A stretch of DNA of 13,144 nucleotides, taken from NCBI GenBank assembly GCA_021806345.1, contig JAJZXP010000039.1, positions 1-13,144 of the forward strand. The letters run 5' to 3'. A program made the translations under genes and the position numbers. Shown piece by piece: positions 1-8,191 of the stretch (within the stretch, counting starts at the first letter, position 1; each line of letters begins with the position of its first letter). The notes under the pieces were generated by a model. The model saw only the letters and a list, made by a program, of their open reading frames with translations. It did no database searches and had not been told where the DNA came from. The DNA is from Thermoplasmata archaeon (GTDB lineage Archaea > Thermoplasmatota > Thermoplasmata > Thermoplasmatales > Thermoplasmataceae).

Positions 1-59
1 GCGCCAGACTTGAGATCTGGTTCCCTTGTGGATCGGGAGTTCGAATCTCTCCCTCGGCG
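1..59 (+). tRNA. tRNA-Ser(UGA), 5' part missing
   Basis: This is the 3' portion of a class II tRNA; its D-arm and 5' acceptor strand lie outside the window. The anticodon stem is 4-8 paired with 16-20. The loop at 9-15 is CTTGAGA, giving anticodon TGA at 11-13. A short variable-arm hairpin can form between 22-24 and 30-32. The T-stem is 35-39 with 47-51 (one G-T pair), around the T-loop TTCGAAT at 40-46. The 3' acceptor strand is 52-58 (CCTCGGC), followed by discriminator G59. Anticodon TGA, a long variable arm and discriminator G together fit serine; leucine tRNAs, the other common class II type, carry discriminator A. CCA is not encoded, as in many archaeal tRNAs. The 3' end is duplicated at the far side of the window. 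Confidence 0.92.
48..59 (+). repeat. Proximal att-like repeat (tRNA-Ser 3' end)
   Basis: The 12 bases TCTCCCTCGGCG, which end exactly at the discriminator base of tRNA-Ser, recur exactly and in the same orientation at 12990-13001. Tyrosine recombinases commonly integrate at tRNA 3' ends and leave such a duplication. The tRNA stays intact on this side, so this copy would be the reconstituted gene end. Identity stops at 60 (T here, C at 13002) and at 47 (C here, G at 12989). Confidence 0.75.
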
Positions 60-78
60 TCTGTATAAAAGTCTGTAT
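59..78 (+). repeat. 8-bp direct repeat beside the tRNA end
   Basis: GTCTGTAT occurs at 59-66 and again at 71-78, one 12-base step apart and directly abutting the tRNA gene end. It brackets the TATA-like box at 64-71. It could be a recombinase arm site, an operator over the promoter, or chance. The sequence alone does not decide. Confidence 0.35.
64..71 (+). promoter_or_regulatory. Candidate archaeal TATA box for the defence operon
   Basis: TATAAAAG is a good match to an archaeal TATA box. It is the best such element in the gap at 60-206 between the tRNA and the methyltransferase. Transcription would start about 25 bases downstream, near 90-97, leaving a leader of roughly 110 bases before ATG 207. 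No convincing purine-rich BRE precedes it, because the tRNA acceptor stem lies there. A weaker AT-rich stretch at 133-140 is the alternative. The rest of 79-206 shows nothing I can name. Confidence 0.4.
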
Positions 79-206
79 CGGTTCAATCCTGAATGTGTGC
101 CAACTCAACTGGAGCAGACAACGGTAATTTGTAACTTTATCCATGAACCACACAAAAGTTGGATGACCAAAAAAAACAAAAACGAGTAAGGTATATTAGT
201 TTTATC

Positions 207-1454
207 ATGGAGAAAGGTGTCTTCATAGATCTCTTTGCTGGTGCAGGTGGTTTATCTGAGGGTTTTATAAACAATAGTTTTACGCCTGTTGCCCATGTTG
301 AATACGATGCGAATGCTTCAAATACGCTTAGAACTAGGATGACTTACCACTATCTTGAACACAAAAACTCCTTGCGACTTTACTATGATTATCTTCATGA
401 AAACATAAACAGGGACCAGCTTTACAGTGAAATTCCCAATGAAATTCTCGACACTGTTATAAACACTGAAATAAAGAAAGAGAATTTGAGCTTTGTATTC
501 AAAAGAATAACAGAAAACCTTGATACTTTTGGTTCCAAGAAAGTCGATGTTATTATTGGAGGGCCACCTTGTCAAGCCTATTCACTTGTGGGCAGAGCCA
601 GAGATCAATATGGAATGAAAGATGACCCTAGGAATTACTTGTATAAAATGTATGCAGAATTCCTTAAGAAATTTGAGCCTGACATATTCGTGTTTGAGAA
701 TGTAATTGGGTTACTATCTGCATCGAGAGGAGAACTCTTTCGTGATGTTAGAGCACATTTTAAGAATGCAGGGTATGAAACAGATTATAAAATCCTCAAC
801 GCAAGGGATTTTGGAGTCCTTCAGAATAGGAGGCGTGTGATTCTTATCGGCTGGAAAAGAGGAATGAAAATGCAATATCCAGAATTCACCCAAGGAAATA
901 CGGAATATCTGGTAAAAGATATTTTTCAGGATTTACCGAAAATAAAGCCCGGTGAATTTGAGGTACGACCCGATTATATTGCTTCACCCACGAAGTACCT
1001 TAAAAATTATAAAATTCGTAAACCCGGTGATATTCTAACTCATCACGTAACCAGAACTAACAATGAGATAGACAGAGAAATATATAGAAGGGCCATTATT
1101 CTATGGAATTCCGAAAAGAAAAGATTACATTACACTGATCTTCCACGTAAATATAGAACGCATAAGAATATAGAATCGTTTCTTGACCGTTTCAAGGTCG
1201 TAGCCGATGATCTACCGTATTCTCAGACCGTAGTTTCGCACATTGCAAAAGACGGACATTACTATATACATCCAGACCTGTCGCAGCTTAGATCATTATC
1301 TGTTAGGGAATCTGCGCGACTTCAGGCGTTTCCAGATAGCTATTACTTCGAAGGTTCCAGAACCTCAGCCTTTAATCAAATTGGGAACGCGGTTCCTCCA
1401 TTAATGGCAAATAAAATTGCAGATGCAGTTAGCAATCTACTATGGAGTACCTAA
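207..1454 (+). CDS. drmMII: C5-cytosine DNA methyltransferase of a class 2 DISARM system
   Basis: This enzyme transfers a methyl group from S-adenosylmethionine to carbon 5 of cytosine at a DNA target; in DISARM this marks host DNA as self. Numbered from ATG 207 (415 residues), motif I DLFAGAGG is at 8-15 and motif IV GGPPCQ has catalytic Cys122. Motif VI ENV is at 164-166, motif VIII QNRRR at 206-210, RESARLQAFP (motif IX) at 367-376 and GNAVPP (motif X) at 393-398. The target-recognition region, about 211-366, gives no readable specificity. Motifs I and IV are about 110 residues apart, against about 70 in compact enzymes such as M.HhaI, so there is an insertion at about 45-105. I chose ATG 207 because motif I follows at once, as is usual, and AAGGT lies at 188-192. 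The frame opens upstream to TTG 159, which has no visible ribosome site. The stop directly abuts the next ATG. Confidence 0.9.
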   Translation: MEKGVFIDLFAGAGGLSEGFINNSFTPVAHVEYDANASNTLRTRMTYHYLEHKNSLRLYYDYLHENINRDQLYSEIPNEILDTVINTEIKKENLSFVFKRITENLDTFGSKKVDVIIGGPPCQAYSLVGRARDQYGMKDDPRNYLYKMYAEFLKKFEPDIFVFENVIGLLSASRGELFRDVRAHFKNAGYETDYKILNARDFGVLQNRRRVILIGWKRGMKMQYPEFTQGNTEYLVKDIFQDLPKIKPGEFEVRPDYIASPTKYLKNYKIRKPGDILTHHVTRTNNEIDREIYRRAIILWNSEKKRLHYTDLPRKYRTHKNIESFLDRFKVVADDLPYSQTVVSHIAKDGHYYIHPDLSQLRSLSVRESARLQAFPDSYYFEGSRTSAFNQIGNAVPPLMANKIADAVSNLLWST

Positions 1455-2147
1455 ATGGAAAATGCAAATTCCCTTTGTTTCAAAAAAGTAATTCAAAATA
1501 AAATCAGAAAGAAAATATTGATTTGGGGTATTAAAAACAGCAGAGATTTCCCTTGGAGGAACACGTCTGACATATATAAGATACTGATTGCTGAAATATT
1601 TCTGCATCGAACAAAAGCCGATCAGGTCAGTGAAATTTATGAAACTTTTATCAACAGGTATCCCGATTTCAGAACTATATTAAGCGCATCTCAAACGGCC
1701 ATATTTGAGGAGCTTAAAAGCCTTGGTCTTTCATGGAGAACTAACTTGCTGTATGAACTTTCAGAAATGGTGAATAATCATTTTGGAGGGGATATACCTC
1801 TACAGAAAGAAATCTTAATGACACTGCCAGGTGTAGGAAAATACATCGCCTCTGCAGTTATTTGTTTTGGACTCAATAGACCAGAACCGGTTCTTGACAC
1901 AAACACTGTCAGGATATTGGGCCGGGTGTGCAGAATAGAAATTACAGATTCTTCGAGAAGAAGCAAAAAATTTGAGGAACTAATGCGAGGTTTTATTGGC
2001 ATTGATGTTCCGAGAGAAATTTCCTTCTTCATGATTGATCTGGGGGCTAAGATATGTCGTCCTAAATATCCTAAGTGCGAGATTTGCCCCATCAATGATT
2101 TTTGTGACTTTGCAAAGGAAAAAAGGAGTGATTTAAATGCGCGATGA
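1455..2147 (+). CDS. HhH-GPD DNA glycosylase with 4Fe-4S cluster, Mig/T-G mismatch type
   Basis: This is a base-excision glycosylase of the endonuclease III/MutY superfamily, 230 residues, a normal length. FPWR at 32-35 is typical of the MutY and Mig branches. The helix-hairpin-helix motif LPGVGKY is at 124-130 and the catalytic aspartate is Asp148 (LDTNTVR). The cluster ligands are Cys201, 208, 211 and 217, spaced C-x6-C-x2-C-x5-C exactly as in the family. Position 130 is Tyr where endonuclease III has its catalytic Lys. Tyr at this place is characteristic of Mig.MthI, the archaeal T/G mismatch glycosylase encoded beside a C5 methyltransferase. The inferred role is removal of thymine created by deamination of 5-methylcytosine. 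It starts directly after the methyltransferase stop, with GGAG at 1444-1447 seven bases upstream, and overlaps drmA by 11 bases. MutY-like A/G activity is the alternative, but the C-terminal MutT-like domain of MutY is absent. Confidence 0.85.
   Translation: MENANSLCFKKVIQNKIRKKILIWGIKNSRDFPWRNTSDIYKILIAEIFLHRTKADQVSEIYETFINRYPDFRTILSASQTAIFEELKSLGLSWRTNLLYELSEMVNNHFGGDIPLQKEILMTLPGVGKYIASAVICFGLNRPEPVLDTNTVRILGRVCRIEITDSSRRSKKFEELMRGFIGIDVPREISFFMIDLGAKICRPKYPKCEICPINDFCDFAKEKRSDLNAR
2125..2132 (+). promoter_or_regulatory. Ribosome binding site of drmA
   Basis: GGAGTGAT is complementary, apart from one missing G, to the archaeal 16S rRNA 3' end (anti-GGAGGTGAT). It lies four bases before ATG 2137. 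It supports that start, which sits inside the end of the glycosylase gene. Confidence 0.7.
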
Positions 2148-5100
2148 ATTGATAAAGGAACTGATAAAGGAGGTATATGGGCCCAGAAACGGTGTAGAAG
2201 AGGAAATTGAATCGGATCCCAGTAAGGAATATGTGACGGGAGTGATAATTCCCCAGAGTTGTATAATAAATACTATCAGTCCAGACTCAGAGAGTACCAA
2301 ATCTGAAGGCAACGATCCATCAAGAGAAGATGATGTCGCCGAAGACTTATCAACAAATTATTCCTTTTCGGAAATCGATCCAAGAACAAAGCCTAGACTT
2401 TTTGGTCTGTCTTTTGTCGTATCTGGAGACAATCCAAGATTCAAAATATGTGCAACGTGGGGGAGATATGAAAAGGACAATTCCAGAAAAATTTGGAAAA
2501 GAGTGCCTTGCAAATATATAGGAGAAATACGTCTAGATAACAGTACACAAAAAATTCCTATATACTCAGGTAAAGATGGTTCGATTATACTGCATGTGAG
2601 GAAGGTACAAAGAAAAAATGGAGTATTTGTAATCATAGCTAATGTAGTGAATGAGTTAACTATAAAATCAGATTCTTGCTATGGGGATGAGGTCACTGAA
2701 GCTAGTCTTTTTCAAGCTTCTCTGAGAGTAAAACTGGAAGAGGGAACCACTTTGTCACCTTTTTCGGATGGGCGGAAGCTAGATGAGGATGTATTCGAAT
2801 TCCTGTATAGACACAAACCAGTCTTGGCAAAGGGAAACCTGTGTTCTGCAATATGGTCAAATATTGATTACCCAGAATATTTCTACGAGTTCATTTGGCC
2901 AGACGGTCTAAAATTTACAGAATGCAAAGAATTTAACTTGGCTGATGTAAGGACAGAATTTCTCCCGATGTTTGCAGATCCAGCACCTATTACCGAGTGG
3001 GATGACTCCGTCGGTGAGACCCCATTACTGTCATCCTTCCAATTATCAGAACTGTGGAAAGAAGAGGAGCTAACCGGTGCGTTAAATCCCCTAATAACTT
3101 CATACAAGAAATGGGTTGAGGGGAATAAAGCGAAGATAAGTACCTTAAATGGGGATGATAGGAGGGTAGGTGAGATTCTAATTGGCAAACAAACTGATTT
3201 GTTGTACCGTCTTGAAAAGGGACTTGAAATTCTCATTAAGAATAAGGAGGCAAGAATATCTTTTTGTTTTGCGAATAGAACAATTTGGCTACAGAACAGA
3301 TGGAAGGGTAAAAATGACTTCATTTGGAGACCTTTCCAGCTTGCGTTTATTCTCATAAACATAGAACCCCTGTTGATGCCTGAATCAAAATATAGAAGAA
3401 CGGCTGATCTACTTTGGGTCCCTACAGGGGGAGGAAAAACCGAAGCCTACCTTGGAATAATGGCATTTTTAATTGCACTAAGAAGACGAAAATCTGCTAT
3501 GGGCTTTGCCGCTGAAAGAACTGGAGGAGGTACTTCGATTTTAACCCGTTATACCCTGAGACTCCTGACTACACAACAGTTTAGAAGAACACTCAGTATG
3601 ATAACTGCTGCAGAATATTTACGAGTGCAAAGAACAAAATACGTTGGGTGGAGACCAAATGGATGCGATATTGATGGCGATTGGATCTATGGTTCAACTC
3701 GATTCTCAATAGGCTTATGGGTAGGTAGTTCAGTGACTCCAAACCAACTCAGGGGAGCTGGAAATGCGCTTCAAATTCTTGGAGGCGTTCAGAGTGGGCA
3801 GGAATCCTCAAGCGGTGAGCCAGCACAATTAACCACCTGCCCTGCATGTGGGGCATGGTTGTCTGTACCAAAGTCTGGCCTACCTGATAAAAGAGAGAAT
3901 AAATTGCATCTAATTATACAAACTACGCTTGATCAAGGTAGGCTTGAGAAACTCATAAACTCCCATCTGAAAAACACAGGAATAAAAAACATTCTCGATT
4001 TTTTAATTAATAGCAAGAATATGGACAAGAGTCACTTTACCATTACTTTCAAACTGTTTGATGAAAAAAAATTAGGAATCGAAGAAATAGATGAAATATG
4101 GAACAACCTTCACCTAGATGATGTAAATTTAGTGCCAATTCGCCCATCCAGACCGGGTTATTTTGGAGTCAGACCTGAATCTGGAAGACAAAGAACCAGT
4201 TATTCTGATTTCGAAATTTATTGTCCCGATCCAGAGTGTGAACTAAATAATATACCACAGTACGCCGAGGGAATTCCAGTCTCACGTGAAACAAGATCAC
4301 ACTACTTCCCGGATGGACTATATGAGAGGAAGGATGATATTCCATTCTTCCTTGGGAAAAGAGTCCCAATACCTGCTTACACAGTGGATGAGCAAGTATA
4401 CCACCATAATCCTACGATTGTAGTAAGCACAGCCGACAAAATTGCGCGACTTGCATATGAACCCAGAGCAGCTGGTATATTTGGTAATGTAGACAGATAC
4501 AACGAATATTATGGGTATTATCGTGAAAATATACTTCCAAAGAATACAACGGTTAAGGCAGCACAGGCAGGTTCAGTGGAGATAACACCGTTTCTACCAC
4601 CAGAACTAATAGTTCAGGATGAATTACATCTGTTGGATGGCCCCTTAGGAAGTTTATTCGGTCTTTATGAAAATTCTGTAGAAAGTTTGATCCTAGAAAG
4701 AGGCATTTGTCCAAAATACATAGCATCAACAGCTACAATTAAGCACGCAGAATTCCAGATAAAGCAGCTTTTTGCTAGAGGAGTTAATGAGTTTCCTCCT
4801 CATGGACTAGATATTGACGATAGTTTCTTCGTTAGAGCTAGAAAGCATAGTGATAGTTGGGATGAAAGTACCCCGGGACGCGTTTATATCGGAGTATATT
4901 CATCAGGCTGGGGCCCCCATACTCCCAACATAAGAATATGGTCAAGACTCTTACAAGCTTCCTTGGAAAATGAGAATGATCATAATGCAAAGTTTTATTG
5001 GACTCTTGTGGGTTATTTTAATTCTCTAAGGGAATTAGGTGGGACCAGAGGTTTATATAGAGCCGATATTGTGGAGAGGATAGGAAGTATAGCAAGAGGA

Positions 5101-5898
5101 ATCCCTAGATTAATTGAACAAGAAAACGTTGTTGAGCTCTCAAGCAGAGTTAACTCAACCGATATACCCCAAATTCTCGATGAACTTGAAAGAGGGAATG
5201 AACGAGTAATGAAGTCGAACCCAGATGCGATTTTTACAACCTCAATGTTTGGGACTGGTGTAGACATTCCTCATATCTCATTGATGGTAGTCAACGGACA
5301 GCCGAAGACCAATGTTCAATATATTCAAGCAACTGGAAGAGTAGGCAGAATGCATGGTGGGCTTGTTGTTACTTTCTTGAGGGCAGGAAGACCTCGGGAT
5401 TTGAGCCACTATGAAATCTTTCCAGTTTATCATCAGAGAAAGCATATTGAAGTTGAACCTTCTTCAGTTTTTCCATTCGCAAATGGTAGCCTCTCTCGTG
5501 GTTCTGGCCCTGCCATGGTGTCCTTCTTGCGTAATTTCGTTAATTCCACAATTGAATGGAACCGCGAAGATGGTATGGTGATAAATAGAAGGGAATCTAA
5601 AGACGACATACAACTTTTTGAACAATTAAGCATTAACAGATTACGTAATTTATTTGATTCCAAGTTGGAGCTAGATGATGTTATAGAATATTTCAAAAGT
5701 CAGACAGATCACTGGAAAATGGTCGCTAGAGATCCTGGTACTAATGGACTTGTTTTTGTGGAGTACCCGTTTGGAAAACTGAAGAAGAATGTGGTGCTTG
5801 GTGATCCATACCACAAAACAGCCCACCTCAAGATGGTTTTCGAAAATGCACCTCAATCACTCAGAGAAGTTGAGGAAACTACGGGATTTGTGGTTTAG
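2137..5898 (+). CDS. drmA: DISARM helicase DrmA (superfamily 2, DUF1998-associated)
   Basis: This is a large ATP-dependent SF2 helicase, the motor of DISARM. In characterised systems it binds DrmB, and the complex engages DNA. It has 1253 residues. An N-terminal region of about 420 residues precedes Walker A PTGGGKTEAY at 429-438. The DEAD-box equivalent is DELH at 828-831, motif III is STATI at 864-868, motif V lies around 1036-1044 (FGTGVDIP), and motif VI QATGRVGR is at 1064-1071. Between Walker A and DELH is a long insertion with two separated cysteine pairs, C568/C571 (CPAC) and C696/C701, which could make one zinc site from distant halves. All helicase motifs look intact, so the enzyme should be active. 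The start has a strong ribosome site and overlaps the glycosylase by 11 bases. The stop is one base before the drmB ATG, so translation is probably coupled. Confidence 0.92.
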   Translation: MRDELIKELIKEVYGPRNGVEEEIESDPSKEYVTGVIIPQSCIINTISPDSESTKSEGNDPSREDDVAEDLSTNYSFSEIDPRTKPRLFGLSFVVSGDNPRFKICATWGRYEKDNSRKIWKRVPCKYIGEIRLDNSTQKIPIYSGKDGSIILHVRKVQRKNGVFVIIANVVNELTIKSDSCYGDEVTEASLFQASLRVKLEEGTTLSPFSDGRKLDEDVFEFLYRHKPVLAKGNLCSAIWSNIDYPEYFYEFIWPDGLKFTECKEFNLADVRTEFLPMFADPAPITEWDDSVGETPLLSSFQLSELWKEEELTGALNPLITSYKKWVEGNKAKISTLNGDDRRVGEILIGKQTDLLYRLEKGLEILIKNKEARISFCFANRTIWLQNRWKGKNDFIWRPFQLAFILINIEPLLMPESKYRRTADLLWVPTGGGKTEAYLGIMAFLIALRRRKSAMGFAAERTGGGTSILTRYTLRLLTTQQFRRTLSMITAAEYLRVQRTKYVGWRPNGCDIDGDWIYGSTRFSIGLWVGSSVTPNQLRGAGNALQILGGVQSGQESSSGEPAQLTTCPACGAWLSVPKSGLPDKRENKLHLIIQTTLDQGRLEKLINSHLKNTGIKNILDFLINSKNMDKSHFTITFKLFDEKKLGIEEIDEIWNNLHLDDVNLVPIRPSRPGYFGVRPESGRQRTSYSDFEIYCPDPECELNNIPQYAEGIPVSRETRSHYFPDGLYERKDDIPFFLGKRVPIPAYTVDEQVYHHNPTIVVSTADKIARLAYEPRAAGIFGNVDRYNEYYGYYRENILPKNTTVKAAQAGSVEITPFLPPELIVQDELHLLDGPLGSLFGLYENSVESLILERGICPKYIASTATIKHAEFQIKQLFARGVNEFPPHGLDIDDSFFVRARKHSDSWDESTPGRVYIGVYSSGWGPHTPNIRIWSRLLQASLENENDHNAKFYWTLVGYFNSLRELGGTRGLYRADIVERIGSIARGIPRLIEQENVVELSSRVNSTDIPQILDELERGNERVMKSNPDAIFTTSMFGTGVDIPHISLMVVNGQPKTNVQYIQATGRVGRMHGGLVVTFLRAGRPRDLSHYEIFPVYHQRKHIEVEPSSVFPFANGSLSRGSGPAMVSFLRNFVNSTIEWNREDGMVINRRESKDDIQLFEQLSINRLRNLFDSKLELDDVIEYFKSQTDHWKMVARDPGTNGLVFVEYPFGKLKKNVVLGDPYHKTAHLKMVFENAPQSLREVEETTGFVV

Positions 5899-5899
5899 A

Positions 5900-7720
5900 A
5901 TGACAAACAGAGTGCAACATTTAACGAGGTCTCAGTATGTATTGACATATGGACCAGGCGCTATAATTGAAAGTGAAAACGGACCTAGACTCATTCCATC
6001 CATTAACAATGGGTTCAGCAACTACCTTTTGAATTCTAGTAGCATTGAGAATTTTGAAATAACAGATAATAGGCTTAGAGTGGTGTTAAAGAACTTGAAA
6101 AATGAGGATGCCAAGGTGTTTGCAATTCCAACCAATGCATCACTTGGAAAGCCTCAAACCACAGGAATTTCCTGGACATATGTTTTCCCCAGATGGAAAG
6201 TTTGCTATGGAAGAAAATCGAACCATTCCGCTATTTTGTTTGGGAATACCCATTGTCCAATATGTGGTAAAGATGATGATACATCTCCAGTTAGATTCAT
6301 AATGGCCTGCACAAATGGACATATGGATGAAGTTAGATGGGATTTTGCCGTACACAAGAACGCCAAAAATCAATGTAGGGGAGATTATTTTCTATGGAAA
6401 AGTGAAGGCAGTTCCCTTTCTGATATAATAATAGAGTGTCTAAAGTGCGGAGGTAAAACAACTATGCAGGATATATATAGGATTGACTTCAGACCTTGTA
6501 CCGCAAGACTACCAGAAAGAGAAGTACCTTATTCTAGGGGAAGCGGCGCACCATTTATCACTGAACCTGAAAGAAATAGAAGTACCTGTGATCGCAAGAT
6601 GAAAGTTTTACAAAGACAATCCAGTGCTTTGAGATACCCAGAAACGATTACGCTTCTGACAATACCAGAGTATGACAATGCTATATCAAATGTTCTTCAG
6701 AGAACAGCGGTTGCTTCAGCAATTGAGGCAATCTTTGCCACAATGGCCCCAGATACAGATAATGACTCGTTCATAAGAAAATTACAAGGTCTGAGACATG
6801 TATCGGAAGAAGCTAAAGATACAATAATTAACTTTACCAATGAAAATGGACTAAAAGATTTGAAAATGATATATGAAAGACTAAATGACGAAAGCATGGA
6901 ATTTCTCGATTTTATATATGAGGAATACGATTCATTATCAGCAGGTGCGCCGAGATCATCTGAAAATTTTAGTATATCTCAGCCAATACACATTAAAGAT
7001 ATTGGAAAAGGCATACCCTCTTTGTCTGTATTTCCAGTGGATAGATTAAGAACTGTTACTGCACAAGTCAGTTACTCTAGGATCCCTTATACGGAGGAGA
7101 GTACTAATGGAAACAACATTTCTGAGCCTGCTCATGTTCCCATTGGCCTCTATTTGAATGGTCAGATTTGGTATCCGGGATTCGAGGGTCGCGGAGAGGG
7201 GATTTTTATAACATTAACAGATGGATATCTGAATTTGAGTAACAACCCTGCTAAGGCTTGGGAGGTGGAAGAAATGTCTAGAACATCCACAGTTTTTGGA
7301 AACCCTTATTGGGAAAATATCACTAAAAAACCATTGTTCGTGTGGTTTCACACACTATCGCACTCTTTGATTAGAGCAATTTCTCAATATTCTGGATATT
7401 CTTCTGCTTCTCTGCGAGAGAGGGTTTACATTGATAGGAAATTCAAAAATGGCGGTATTTTGATTTACACGACATCACCAGGCGAGGATGGAAGCATGGG
7501 TGGATTGGTTGGAATGTTAAAGAATGACTTTTTTGTGGAAATAATTGCAAAGTCTTTGGAAGACGTCAGTTTTTGTTCTAATGATCCGCTCTGCATAGAG
7601 ACACAGAAAATAGCAGGTAAAGTCAACGGTTCTTGCTGTTACAGTTGCTTATTTACTTCGGAGACATCCTGTGAACATAGAAATATGTCCCTTGACAGGC
7701 ATATAATACTTGGTGATTGA
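5900..7720 (+). CDS. drmB: DISARM protein DrmB (DUF1998)
   Basis: This is the partner of DrmA in the DISARM core, 606 residues from ATG 5900, a usual DrmB length. The N-terminus LTRSQYVLTYGPGAIIE is typical of the family. A zinc-binding region follows: CPIC at 119-122, CTNGH at 137-141, Cys159 and CLKC at 180-183. HTLSH at 484-488 is the DUF1998 signature. The C-terminus carries a cysteine cluster at 559, 565, 579, 580, 583 and 591 followed by LDRHIIL, as DUF1998 proteins do. The same frame is open upstream to ATG 5789 inside drmA, but those 37 residues do not look like DrmB and overlap drmA by over 100 bases, so I rejected that start. No good ribosome site precedes 5900. The drmA stop at 5896-5898 is one base away, which suggests termination-reinitiation. 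Confidence 0.9.
   Translation: MTNRVQHLTRSQYVLTYGPGAIIESENGPRLIPSINNGFSNYLLNSSSIENFEITDNRLRVVLKNLKNEDAKVFAIPTNASLGKPQTTGISWTYVFPRWKVCYGRKSNHSAILFGNTHCPICGKDDDTSPVRFIMACTNGHMDEVRWDFAVHKNAKNQCRGDYFLWKSEGSSLSDIIIECLKCGGKTTMQDIYRIDFRPCTARLPEREVPYSRGSGAPFITEPERNRSTCDRKMKVLQRQSSALRYPETITLLTIPEYDNAISNVLQRTAVASAIEAIFATMAPDTDNDSFIRKLQGLRHVSEEAKDTIINFTNENGLKDLKMIYERLNDESMEFLDFIYEEYDSLSAGAPRSSENFSISQPIHIKDIGKGIPSLSVFPVDRLRTVTAQVSYSRIPYTEESTNGNNISEPAHVPIGLYLNGQIWYPGFEGRGEGIFITLTDGYLNLSNNPAKAWEVEEMSRTSTVFGNPYWENITKKPLFVWFHTLSHSLIRAISQYSGYSSASLRERVYIDRKFKNGGILIYTTSPGEDGSMGGLVGMLKNDFFVEIIAKSLEDVSFCSNDPLCIETQKIAGKVNGSCCYSCLFTSETSCEHRNMSLDRHIILGD
7712..7717 (+). promoter_or_regulatory. Ribosome binding site inside the end of drmB, for drmC
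   Basis: GGTGAT is an exact complement of the ATCACC in the archaeal 16S rRNA tail and lies three bases before TTG 7721. It decides the drmC start, since no in-frame ATG precedes the conserved part closely. Confidence 0.55.
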
Positions 7721-8191
7721 TTGCAACGCGACAACATTCACATAGTAGCTACGGGTGAAGCTTGGGTAGGATCTGGAATCAGATCATTTGCTTCCATGAT
7801 AAAGGAAGTGATAGAAGAATGCAGGAATTCTCTTTCCCTCACAATCTATACTATCTCAGACGAGGAAATCGTACGAAGCATTAAAAATGCTTTGGAACGT
7901 GGTGTTTCTGTAGAGATCTTTGTATATTATCCCAATGATTCGACAGCAAACGAATCAACGAAAAACATCTTTGCACTTGAAAAGGATTACAATAATCTCC
8001 TTTTGCACCGAATATCAGATAAATTATTGCATGCGAAAGTCATAGTTGCAGATGGAAAAAGGTTCATAACTGGCTCTGCCAACGCAACATTTTCAGGAAT
8101 GGTCACCAATTATGAATTAGGTTTGTTGATTGAAGATAGGAAAGTAGCCTACAGAATCCTTGATTTATTGAGGAGAATCAGCCAACCATGA
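7721..8191 (+). CDS. drmC: DISARM phospholipase D-family protein DrmC, short form
   Basis: This PLD-superfamily protein has one complete HKD motif: H104, K106, D111, then GSAN at 118-121, with the usual N131-E132 after it. Members with a single motif form the active site as dimers, and many are nucleases. DrmC is the putative nuclease of DISARM, though published work found it dispensable in the tested system. At 156 residues it contains little more than one PLD domain. No signal peptide or membrane segment is visible, so it is cytoplasmic. It starts at TTG directly after the drmB stop, with GGTGAT upstream. Its stop overlaps the next gene's start in an ATGA. A standalone Nuc-type endonuclease would look the same, but the position between drmB and the candidate drmE settles the call. 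Confidence 0.82.
   Translation: MQRDNIHIVATGEAWVGSGIRSFASMIKEVIEECRNSLSLTIYTISDEEIVRSIKNALERGVSVEIFVYYPNDSTANESTKNIFALEKDYNNLLLHRISDKLLHAKVIVADGKRFITGSANATFSGMVTNYELGLLIEDRKVAYRILDLLRRISQP

Noticed and set aside
191..199. GTATATTAG as the promoter of the methyltransferase
   Set aside because: It is only about 10 bases before ATG 207, too close for a TATA box, and codes in frame if TTG 159 is used.
1455..2147. Vsr-type mismatch endonuclease accompanying the methyltransferase
   Set aside because: The helix-hairpin-helix, catalytic Asp and 4Fe-4S ligands identify a HhH-GPD glycosylase, which is unrelated to the Vsr fold.
5789..5899. An upstream start of drmB inside drmA
   Set aside because: The extra 37 residues do not resemble DrmB, whose conserved N-terminus begins just after ATG 5900.
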